From assembly GCF_008831285.2 (NCBI RefSeq), contig NC_045143.1, forward strand, positions 11,853,503 through 11,917,502: a DNA stretch of 64,000 nt. The letters run 5' to 3'. Both the position numbers and the translations under genes were made by a program. Positions 36,320-49,100 of the stretch are shown here, piece after piece. Below the pieces are notes generated by a model. The model had not been told where the DNA came from. It did no database searches and saw nothing but the letters and a program-made list of their open reading frames with translations. Source of the stretch: Nymphaea colorata. Taxonomy: Eukaryota > Streptophyta > Magnoliopsida > Nymphaeales > Nymphaeaceae. Every line of letters begins with the position of its first letter. The first letter of the stretch is position 1.

Positions 36320-38929
36320 TTGATGCCTGGGGCTAAACTATATAGATTGCATTTCTGTTGGTGGATAAATGTAGTGGGATTATATTTCGGTGGAGCATAA
36401 TTGTCTTTCTATGTTATCTCCAGTCCTTATGGAATCACAGTATTTGTACTTTTATTGGCTTGGATACGGAAAAATCCACAGTATATCGGCTATCTTTCTT
36501 TTCTTGAAATGCAAAAACAAAGTAGTTTCTTTTGTTTTGGCTGTTGGCCAGCGTGAGTGATCTTAATTTCAGGCCTCGAAATTTTGCTTATAAATTATCA
36601 TATGATTAAATATGATTTCTTTAAACTTTATGTTGTTTGTATAAGACGGGAAAGGGAGAGGGCTAGCGGCCTGGTGCAGGGAAAGGGTTGGGACGGTGTT
36701 TGCCCAAGATTCGTTCAAGGTCTTGGGTATTTTTCAGACTCATTTTCTTTTCTTTGTTCTTGTTGGAGGCTTCTTGGTCCTTTCATATGTTCAGTCCCCA
36801 CATATAACCCGCATCCATTTTATAGGATGAGGGGTGGAGAGGTTCCTTTTTTAGAAAAGAAAGAAGAATTAAAAAACACACGAAAGGGTTCCAGATTCGA
36901 CAATGATCCTGAAAAATCCTTTTAATTTTCTCTATTGTTTGTAACGAGGTTTTAAACTCAAAAGACCCGTAAATTATTTTAGTCTTCTGCTAGTTCAATC
37001 AAAATGTTTCGTTTCGTGTTTGTTAAAAGTGACAAGAAAATATACTTGTAAGTTGTAAGTTCATCCAAGTTGCTCTTGATTAACTTTCTACCCTTATAAC
37101 AAAAATCGCTAAACTTTAGTTATTAATTAAGGGTGATGGATAATTTGAATATAGTTAAGCATGTACTAATATTATTTGTAAAATTAAAGAAACTTAACGT
37201 AAACAAATTGGCATGCAATTTATGTCTGGATGTTTTAGTCATTTATTACATATTAAGTTCAAAAGATGACCTTGCCATTAATGGTGTAAAATTTAGCTCC
37301 GGTTTGGCAATGTAAAAAAGTTGGGTTCTTTGCTTATTTATCAACTCTTTTTAAAAGCGTCCTTATTTACCTGAGATGGTGGCTAAGGCAAAGATCGCCT
37401 TCGGCTGGCTGGGCTTCTCTCTCTCTCTCTCTCCAATTTTATTGAATGTCGCAAAGAGAAAATTTTGAAGAAATGAGGTTCACAACTTGCATCTTATTTC
37501 GCTCTTTTTCGATAGGATGAGGAATCTACACATTCTGTTAGTGCAGCAAGTTTCAACAGACCTTTCGACTGGATGAGAAATCTACTCTTCTTGTCCTTTG
37601 CGAGAGACTTATTACTTGGTCCTAAATCTAAAAGGTTGAGGCTTCTTTGGAAGATCTGACTATTTGTAATGTGGTGATCGATTTGGTTTGTCATGAGTTA
37701 TAGTCTATAATGCAGTCTACAATCATTCAGCACTGCATCCATGGCTCAGACTTTTCAGTTTATCTCGTCATAGGAGCTAGCCACCATCGGAACTTATTGA
37801 ATTTGTACCTTACTATTGTCCCTACTCAATTTCTGTTTTAAACTTTGTTGCTCCTCTTCCAACACTTGTTGGGTGGTGGTAACTTTGTACGTTGGCTTTG
37901 TTTAATTAAGTTTGTTTTCATATCTCTCGCTTTCTCTCTCTCTCTATCTCCGTCTCTCCCTCTCCCCACTTGGGGTTCTTTGTGCCGCAACAATGGGAAG
38001 ACTGTTTTGGTTTTCACAACTGATTTAAATGAGAACTGGCAAATCACCTTCAAAAATGACTTTACAAATGTTTTGGTATAATTACTGATTTAAATGAGAG
38101 CTAACAGATCACCTTTAGAAGTGAATTTACAGTCTCCGTCAGTCGCTGTTGTACAACTATCTTCAAAGTAGATGGCAGCCATCAAAACTAATGTTTATAC
38201 TATATCTGATTATCTGAAAAATAGATGGTGATAACAGATCTCGTTATCAAGGTAATTTGTCAGCAGTGGGAAGTTCTGCCCTTTTACCTCCCCTTTTCTC
38301 TGCATCCTTTGAAGGAAAAGGGTTTAACTCCTCGATCATTTATGCGTGTGTGTGTGTGTGCGTGTGTATCGTATAGCTGGTTGGGCCCGAGAAGTGTTAA
38401 TTAAGTGCATTACAGGTTCGGTTCCTGCAGGTCTTACTCACTGGAGGCGTTAATAGTTGGATTGAAGGATTGCATAAATGCTCTCTCTGGCTCTCTCTTC
38501 TGTCACTGCCTTGAAAACAAGTACGTTAAAATGGATGAAGATAGTGCTCCGCTTATTCTACAAGTATGAACTGAAAAAAATGTCAGCTTTAAGACAGATG
38601 ACATCCTAGCGTCCATCTCTGCAGAAACCCACTCAATGAGAAAAAAACATTATATTTTACAACAAATTCTATGATAACACTTGATTCACATTCGATAAGC
38701 CTCTGCTCCTATCAATGACTTGCAAACCAAGGTATCCCCAAGATACAAAATCTGTATGGAAGGTTCCAAAAGAACAGAAAAGGTTTACTGAAGTACATTA
38801 GATTAATATAGACGAGCCTTCTGATCCGGTCCCCTTAGGCGAAGAAGCCCCATGGTGTCATAGTTCCATATGAACGAACCTTTTCCACTTAATAGTGATT
38901 GAAGTGTATCAGCTTATGCATTGGATACC
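36320..38929. other. Spacer between the SR gene and the converging MFSD12-like gene
   Basis: The two genes point at each other across 2.6 kb. It should hold both 3' UTRs. No exon-like stretch is seen. An open frame at 36557-36925 has no domain. CT tracts lie near 37415-37431 and 37930-37970, and a GT tract near 38347-38366. Confidence 0.5.
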
Positions 38930-41900
38930 TTACTCAAGCAAAGGCTCAGTCAGATGTTTTGAAACTACAGTGTTAAGGTTCATAGTGAATGTAACGGCAA
39001 TCCCAAGGAGGGAACATATCCCAGGGACAAGCCCAAATCCCCATCTAGTGAGTGAAGCAGAAATTCCCGTTCCATGAAGACTGTAGACAGATAGGGAATT
39101 TCCAACTGCATGGATACCGTTGAGTGATGAAGAGCGTCCAGATGCATGAACACCATTCGAACCAGAGGGCAATCCTGAATTGCAAATATTAAAAAATCTT
39201 CATGAATTAAACCGTGGTTGCATTCCTAGTCAACTGTTGAAGTTTTAATCGGCCGCTGCTTGTAAACAAAAATGTAACTTGCAGGTACATGATAGCAGAA
39301 AGGAAAAAAACTGCATAAGCCTCAGATACAAACCTTGATTGAATTCGAGTAAATACAAAACAACACCACACACAATTTTGTCCAGAAAACCAAGTGAAGC
39401 GTACACGAACCCACAACCGTTCAGATCTTCTCCAACTAGAACACTCTCCATGCTAATAGCTGTCACCTAGTAACAACAAACATAATAAGAAAGATTATAA
39501 ATCTTTGTAACATAGTTTCAAACAATGAATATATGATCTAACCATCAGATGTTGTTCAGAACATTAAAAGCAGAAATGGTTTCATTTATATAGGTTAACC
39601 AGACCTGCCCAAAAACACTACTACTTAAGTGAACTTGAATCTGACTTGATTCAGATAGTGAAATTCTGCGTCTGGTCAGACCAACTTTTATGGAACTAAA
39701 TGAACTGAAATTGGAAAAATCGACAGACCTTTTTCTTTTCAAGATGTGTGGGAGGATTACGACCCAGCACCCAATAAAGATTTGAAGCGCCTCCCCTTCC
39801 ACTTGTCCCTAGGGTCTATGGCTATATCAGTTCTTAAGGAGATGGTGTACCTTCATCTTATTAGCATGCTTCACTCAATATAGCAAAGGAGCATAGCGTC
39901 CACAGAAATCAAATGGGTGGTGTGTCATTTTTGTGCCACTAGCCCAACCAGCTATGTTATGCCTCTTAGGGCTATTGTCTTTTTCCTTTTGCCTCGAAAA
40001 AGCCAAAAAAAAAAAAGATCTCTTGGATTACTAGGGAGGACCACTTTAGTACAAGAGGATTCCTTCTCCAGACTAAGTTCGTGCTAAATTTTTATAGTTC
40101 TCTGCATTCAACAAGGAAGCAGCATAAATATTAAATCAGCTACAAGAGTCAAGGAGTTACATGTCCACTTAAATGATTGGCAATAGTATCATGTCAAGCA
40201 TAGAAAACAGAGAAACAAATAAATGCTACGTAGTCTGCTTACTGTCATTAAAGCATTTGCTATTCCAATGACAACTGCCAAAAGATACATAACGTTGTGC
40301 ATCCACTTTGGTAAGAAGAAAAATGCAATGCCAGAGAGTGTCCATAAAAGTGCACCAAGGGTAAAAAACCACTTCAGACGATGTCCATTCCAATGGAACT
40401 CCTACATAATGAACAGAAAGGAGTAATGCATCTGTAGGTGGAGAGTAATCAAGAATAGAAAAGGACGAGAAGCGGATGAGAAAAGTACCTGCAAAGCCAC
40501 TGACACAATGAAACTTGAAATATAGATGATTGCAGGGACCTGACGTGATTTGCATTAACAAGTATAACTTTGAGACTTTATGAAATGCTTTGCCAACTTA
40601 AAAAGTTGAAGGCAAATTATACCACTGAGGGTCAGAGATATGTCTACATACCAAAGCTTTGGAAGATTGACCCATGTGCAGTTCATTTATAACATAGAAT
40701 GCAAGAAGAGCCTGCCAAAAAAAGATGAACTATAAGTTCATGTAGCAAATATTTTGTATAAAAATTGTAACCTAATTTTCACTACTAACATTTTCAATTG
40801 TTAGTGTAATATTGCAAAATTGCTTCAAGTGGCAATCTCCGTGACAAATGTTTAAAACTACAAATTCATTGACTGCTACAGGTGTAACACCCCAAAAAAA
40901 TTTAGTCCCGTGTTGAAGATTGTGAGGTATCTTCAAGGGTTTATAAAGGGGGTTATTACATAAATGGTTGTCTTGGTTCCTAGCCTTTTTCAGGAGCCGG
41001 TCTGGTTGTTACAGTGGTATCAGAGCCAGTTCAACACTCGGACTTCGGGTCCCACATGCACGGATGCGTGTGCATTAAAAAGTGTGTAAAGATTGTAAGG
41101 GATCTTCAAGGGTTTATAAATGGGGTTATTACATAGATGGTTGTCTTGATTCCTAGCCTTTTTGGGATTGAAGCCTAAACTGATAGGGGGCGGGTTGGGA
41201 TTCACCGAACCAGGGGCCCGAGTCCAGGAGTGGGTCTGGTTGTTACAATAGGTGAAGGTAAAGCTCAATAGCACACACTGATAATAGAACCACAAAATCA
41301 AGTTTATTATTAGCTTAAATTAAATGAATAGAGTGCTGGCTTTAATATCAGATCAAGGTAATAATGGGGAAAGTTAAAGCCATTTGCATCCTAAAAGTTT
41401 TGCAAACCAACATGGTGTTATGGATCCAAGCATGAATTGTAGGTAATTACCTGTGACACATTGGTCACTAAACGCATGAGTACATAAACAAGTGCAACCT
41501 GATGGTATAGAACCTTGCTTAACCAATACTTCCATCCAATCCTGCCAATCTTCTTGATTTTACTTTCACGCTTCAGCCTATTGGCAAAACAAATTAGAAA
41601 GAATGAAACATACAGGAATTGTCCTCTTTAAATATCAACTTGATAAGAAGAATAATTTTTTGCACATCAATAATCTGGAAATAAGATTCTCCCCCAAAAC
41701 AGATGAAAAAGAAATTCATTAACTAAACCAAGAAGCAAAGAGGTACACTGTCTTTGGCATAGTAAACAATCCCCAGAAACAAGTCAATTTTGTTACACAC
41801 ACACACACACACACACACAGTCACACACACAAATTGGTAGTATCCCAGACCACTTAGGTTGGGAAAAAACCAGACCCTTAAATTCCTGTTAAAAAGATAT

Positions 41901-42269
41901 TTTAAACATATGATCATTGTCATATGTTTATAAATACTAATCTAACAGAAAACATGCCTAAGTGCATGTTTTTGTGAAAAGTGTTGGTTCTTCTACTATT
42001 ATAATTTTGATATTATAAGAGCTATTAAATTTTTGATTACTATGAAAACATTACTAAAATCAAGAAATGATGAACTTAGTCCATGTTTCATAGAAACATT
42101 CTTTAAGATCATATTTATACAATTAGATTGTACAAAAAACAAAATAGCAGTCAATTTTGAGGGTTCTGGTTGTTGTCCCTGACCTGGTGGTCTATGACAA
42201 CCAATTAATGAATGAATTAATTAATTATCTATCTATCTACCTATCTCTCTCTCTCTCTCTCTATATATA

Positions 42270-42312
<43 letters not shown>

Positions 42313-43129
42313 ACCAGATCATTGGGTCAGGTTCAAAACCATATCGTGTAAATGTGATGTTTAAAGTGTTTTTTCCTTTTGGGAATCTAACCTTACCAAT
42401 AAGACCTTAAGAATAGGTTGCTGCAAAACATATGTTAAGTTGATCATTTTTTGGACTTTAATAGTGTTTTTATAATAAGCAAAAATGAATGTCTCCCATC
42501 ATATCAACATTTGATAATAGAAAAAGCAAACATTTTTTATAAAAACAACTTGAATCAAAGCATGTTTCATATCAAAATAGTTTTTAGACATATATTAGGA
42601 CGTAATTTATATTTTATTTAAAATAATTTTTTAGCAAAAATTAAAGGGTCTGGTTTTTGTCCCTCACCTGACAGTCTGGTTTTTACCAATCTCTCTCTCT
42701 CTCTCTCTCTCTATACACACACACACACACACACCAGACTTTGATGGGAATCATCTAGACCATCGATCCCAAAAAGATCAAATTGTGAAGTTTAGGTTGC
42801 AAATATAAAATGAAAAAAAAAACAAAAAGTTTTTATTTTTATTGTCCGCTGTGTCCGCACCCGCACCCGCGTGTCCGAGTCTCGACACGAACACCTGGGC
42901 TATTTTGAAGTGTTCGTGTGACATAGCTTAAGAGTCTGACATATCCCTCAAAGAAGACAAGGGACTTCATTAAAGAAACACATCTGTTTCCTTCTTTACC
43001 TCTCTCTCTTTCTCCTCCTTTGAAGAGTATTTTGGGCTTTATAAAAATAGTTTGGCTTATATATTTGCTATTTATTTTCCAGCATCCAATCTTTATGAAA
43101 TTGAACTAAGTGATTCTCAACAAGATATA

Positions 43130-43181
<52 letters not shown>

Positions 43182-46100
43182 TTGAAAAAATGCCACTAGA
43201 ACTCACAAAATTTCCGAATATTTCTCCACAAATCTAACATAATAAACACATTTCACATGGTCCATTTACTGAAAATAGACACTTGAACCATGTCTCTTTT
43301 TAAATGAAAATTTTGACCTTTTGAGACAAAAACATAAGAAAATTGTAGTTTTTACTATCCAGACCTTTAAAAGACTTGGATATGTATCACAAATTCACAA
43401 TCAAGCAACTCAAGTGTTGATTCATGCAAGCTACAAAGCCAATCATGAGGATCATATATGCAGAGAAAGTGGACAGAACTGCCATAGTTTTTAGTTGGCC
43501 CATTAAGTGGATGATTCTTTAAGTACCCCATCCTGCACTTCATAACCTTGCCGTACATTCTCATAGTAGTGTTCAAGTAACAGAACTTTTGGCTGATCAA
43601 AAGAACTATGACTGTAGATAACTGTTTGGCTACTTTCTTTATACTTCATAGAAAAATCTTTTTTTGCTTCAATAAAAAGCTCAATAAACACCTTGATGCA
43701 TGAACTATGAAAGATAGAGGAAACATAAAGCGAAACAAGTACCATCTTAAAAAGAAAAGTATGGAAACAAATTCAAAAATGATAAAACATTCAATTTTCC
43801 AGTAAATGTATCTTTGAGCAGTGATACTAGATAACTGTGTCGACAGGTTCTATTATTTTTTCCAAGAAGCAATTAAATTTTTCTTAGCCTACAAGGTATA
43901 TTTCCAATGTCTACCCTGAAATCATGTAGAGAAAAGCAAGCTCTTTGCTACTGGAGAGTTCTGAAATTCACTTTCATGTTTCAAAGACAAGCTCCTAGGA
44001 AGCAAGCTTTCAGGATTTAAAAGCTTGCTTGAACAATAGATAGAATAAGTCCTTAAGTACCCATAACCACCTTTATATAGTTTATATGATCTCACTAGGA
44101 ACAACTTGGAGGCACACTACTAAGATGTTTGTGACCAAAAGATTTATAAACCAGGCTGTTAGTGTACGCTGCAGTCACAATAAAAGATTGGGAAAGCATT
44201 AGAATATATATAATAAATTTATACCACCATACCTTGGTTCTCGAGTACCAAGAAGAAATATGAGCACAAAACAGCATCCAACAAAAATTGACAAATAAGC
44301 AATCCAGCTATACTGCCCAAATATATACGTGTTAGTAAAACAGTTAAACAGAAAAACAATGGGGCAATAATAATATGAACAGTAACATTTCATGAAAAGG
44401 AATACCTGTTTTTCAACATCAGTAGGTGTTACCATAGTGTTGGTATTAAACACAAAGAAGGCAATTCCATATAGGCTAAGGTTTGCAACCTATCATCACA
44501 AAGGCAAAAAAAAAAAGCAAATTATGTTTGACTGAATAGTGATATAAAGAGCAATAAATATATTTTACTGCTGTAGACATCCAAAGGCAGAACTTGTAAT
44601 AGAAAACTTGGTAAAGAAAGCAGCTAACCATGGTAAAAGCATTACGGCAGCTTGCAAGTACCACTCTGCTTGTTGCATTCAATGTGATACAGATAACCAT
44701 CGACCTGAAAGAGGGACAGAGAGAGAGAGAGAGAAAGAGGTGGGTTACCAAAGGAAAAATAGGGACATGCCATTGGAAAAAGGAGGAGAATTATGAAACA
44801 AAGCAGGCCAGTCTAGGAAATAAGTTACATGTGAGAAATTTGAGTAGCAGCCCAGCCAACATTGAAAATAGCAGCAAATGCAGAATAGAAGATGGTGCGC
44901 AGGCCAGGAGAATTCTCCACAAGTGCTGAACAGGTCTGGCAACCACCGAACACCAATGAAAATGAAACAGCCACTAAGATTGATCCACCGGCATGCCATA
45001 ATTTGAAATGTCCAAATCGATCAATCTGGGGAAAAACTTTAATCATAATTAAGAAGACAAAAATGAGCATAATAAAGAATAGCTAATTGGCTTCCTAAAC
45101 ACATGCAATATGATCATCATCAAAAGAAAAAAATTATTAAATTCAGAATGGGATCATCTCTGATGCTGAAGCAACCAGCTGCAATCATCAATATGAACAG
45201 ATTAATTATGCTATTTTCTTTCCAAGATGTCAAGCCACTAGCTGAATTTTGTCACAGTATCACCATGAGAACCAAGAGATGTTTGAGGTGAAAAGCAAAA
45301 TGCACTTCTTGAAATACAAATATACTTGTTCTGAAGAAAAGTGAACTTGAAATTTGATACCTAAAACTAAAAGTATTCCTTCTTCAGGTTTTCCCTTGTG
45401 CAAGTATTATTGTGACGGATGTACACGGAGGCAGTGAGGCACACAAGAGAGAAAGTATATAAAGCACCCCATGAAAAGAATGCATGAATAGACATGTGAT
45501 GATACTTCAACATCCTGCTGATCAGGAGACTAGAAGCCCTTCATCCCCATGGACCTTTTAGAAATTTTGCTATGCTTTATATTTCATTTTGTCTACATGC
45601 ATAGATGCCAGCTCAGTGCAACTTTATACTCAATAACTTAATTTGTTTGATATGGAATTTAAGATCATAATTACTTTATACGATGCAAGAGGAACCATTA
45701 ACAATACTTTAACACATAAGACGACAAAATTATACCAGCTCACCCACAAAAATTGTGGTCAGTCCATCAGCAACTTGTCCAGAAAGCATCACCGTAGCTG
45801 CATCTCTGAGTTAACAGCAAATATAGTAGCATCATTATGGAAGGAAATGTTTCGTATTGACATGCAAATAGTTCTCAAATGCTGTCATTTCTGACCACTA
45901 CATAACAAAAGCAGCAATAGCAATGGCTTGAAAATGGACCTGACCTACTTTTGTAACACTATGTCATCATGGCAAACATAAAGGCCCAAATATGAGATAC
46001 CAACAAAAGCATGTAAATGATTTTACCTATTTAGATATTTTTGTAATGATGTGTCATATGAAAACAACTTGGCCACTTATAATGATATTACGGGCATCCA

Positions 46101-49100
46101 GTTGCACATTTCATGAAATTTACAATACGAGTTTTTTTCAATCCCACACCCAAAGAATGGTGTGAAAAAGGGATTAAACTTGTAAGTTAGGTAAAGATAT
46201 TAACCGTAATAAATAGGTGGCTCTCTGGAGAATTACAAAGCCCGCTTGATAGCAAAGGGATGCACTCACATATGGAGTGGGCTTTTTTGAGATCTCTCCT
46301 ACAGCAAAACTGGGACTATATGATTAGTTGTTGCTGTGATTGTCTAACATGGATGAAGTTTGTCTCAACTCAATGCAAGTAATGTTTTCCTCTATGGTGA
46401 CTTGTTTGAAATAGTCTATATGCAACAACCACCTAACTTCGAACGATAGAGGAGTGTGATAATCTGCAAAGGTTGAAGAAAGCAATATATGGGCCTAAGC
46501 AAAGCCTAAGAGCATGGTTCTAGAAACTACACGAAGTGATCTCTGGTGTTGGATTTCAAAGTTCTCCATCTGATCACTCATTGTTTATCAACAAGGACCC
46601 AAAAAGTACAGCTGTGATGGTTATGTATGTTGATGACATTATTATTACATGGAACTCTGAGGAGGAGATTGCTAAAGCCAAGAAATCCCTAAAAAAGCAT
46701 TTTGTTACTAAGGATCTTGGCCCATTCAGATATTTCTTGTGGATAGAGGTAGCAAGAGGTGGAGAAAGTATGGTGCTTTTACAGGGAAATTTGTTCTTGA
46801 TTTGCTCAAGGAGAGAAGGATGTTTGGAGCTAAGCCTGCTAATATTCCATGAATCCACATCTCCACCTATATGAGGAGGACCCTGAGCTGATTGATTGCA
46901 AGTCATATCGGTCACTTGTTGGCAAGATTTTATATGTTACAGTAACTAGACCAGATACCTCTCTTGCCATGGAAAAATTAAGTCAATTTACAAAGAAAAG
47001 AAGAAAAAGCTCATTGGAAGGCTGCCATGATGGTTCTCAAGTATCTCAAGTCATCTCTACCAGGAAAGGATATCTATTTAAGAAAAGAGATTCTTTTGAT
47101 GTCATAGCCTACACTGATATAGATTATGCTGGATCAATTGAAGACAAAAAATCCACAACTGGGTATTGTATCTTTGTAGGAAATAATTTGATTACTCAGA
47201 ATATAGGGTAATTGCTTAGACAACTACTGAGATGGTATGGGTTGAAACTATGTTAACCTATCTTGGAGTCAAGGTTCCACTTCTAATGAAGATGATGTGT
47301 GTCAATAAGGTGGCGACCTATATTACCAATAATCTAATGTTTCATGAGACGACTAAGCACATTGAAGTGGACTGTCACTATAAACACGATATGGTTCAAG
47401 CTAGGAATATCTCTAGAGTTCATGTTTCAACTGAAGAGAAAGTTGTAGATATGTTTACCAAACCATTGTCTATATATGGGTTTCCAAAGTGTTGTATATG
47501 CTCTAGCTTGAGGGGGAGTACTGAGAAAAAATATAAGGTTTAATTGGGTGGTTAATAGAATTTTAGAAAATATGGATGAGTGGTGTTTAATAATTTTATT
47601 TCATTATGTGGACTTATTTGTAATTCTTCTTCATTGCCCTAGTAATCTCTATTGAAGGGGGAGACTAGAGCATAGTCACAAATAACGTTTCGTAGTTTTA
47701 AATGGAGAGATCTTTCTCTGGTACAATACGCGAGGTTGAAAAAAAAGGAAAAAAAGGTAAATTAAAAAAAATAAATAAAAATGGGGAAAAAATAAAATAA
47801 GTGAGAAATTAATAACACAAACATCAAAAGATAAGTACATTTGCAACAAATAAAAAACAGAAAACGAAAAAAAAAATGTTTGGCATTAAAAAAATGAAAA
47901 AAGTGAAAAAAGCGAAAAACGTGTTAAAAACACGTTTTTTCGTTTTTAACATTTTTTTCCAAAAAAAAGCATTTTCTTTTAAGTTTTAAACAGCAATTTA
48001 ATTTACCGCGTTTTTTTCGAAAAAAATACGTTTTTTGTGACTATACAGTGAGAGTTATTCTGATAACCATTTTTCTCTCTCTCCCAAACGATTGTAAGTT
48101 TGTAACACATGTAAGCTCTACATTTGTTTGAAAGAACACAACTCAAACAGCACAGAGATTGGAATGAAGAAAATTTATTTATCATCACTCTCAATATGTA
48201 GGATTATTATCAAGCATTCTCATAGTATCATCCATTATAAGTTCATGAGACAGTATTTGCAGAAATTTTTGACAAACAAATTGTAAATGGCATTCTAGCA
48301 GGAAAACTTGTGTTTCTCCATTTTGCCTATGTAATATGGCCACATCCAATAGATTGTTGACTCCTATGGATGCAACTCCATACAAGAATGAAGATTTTCA
48401 TGGACAAGACTGTGTCAAGCATGGTACTTTTCCTAAGAAAAAAAAAACAGAACAAAAAGTAGTTTGATTGAGGGGAATCATGGAACTGTCAGTTTATTCC
48501 TCCAGAGATCTTCCCTTCGCTGCTTCTTTTCAAACTAAGCAGGGTGAGTCTCTCTCTTCCCACATATATAGACTCTTGGAATCTAGGATTTTGGTTCCAA
48601 CTTAGCTTTGGAAAAAACACCTGTACAAACTATAAAAACCCAACTTGAAGTGACCCAAGTGTCCAGTATGGCAGATTCTAATCAATCCACTAGCCGGTTT
48701 GGGTTCAAACTCCAGGTCCTAAAAAGAAAGAAACCATGCCAATTGGTAATATGGAACTTAGACATATGAATCCCTGAAGATCTGTAAAAATTATTAATAT
48801 AAAATTATTCTCAAGTCGTATTACTTGAGGTGTTACAATCCACTTTCTCTTAGATACGTGTCCAATGAAGTGGAATCTAAGTCCAATAAGCTTTGGGTTA
48901 ATATCAACTATGATGAACCAGTGCAAAAGCAGCAAAACTGACTCAGAGTCATTGGTTTAGAGATCAATTTGTGCAAAAAAATTGCTAGAAACCAAGACAA
49001 CTGATAATATGATGCAAAGTTACATAAGCTCTTGATTATTTTTTGAAAAAATTCAATATAGAATATTATCAAGTTCCTTATTATATACAAAGGCTGTTAT

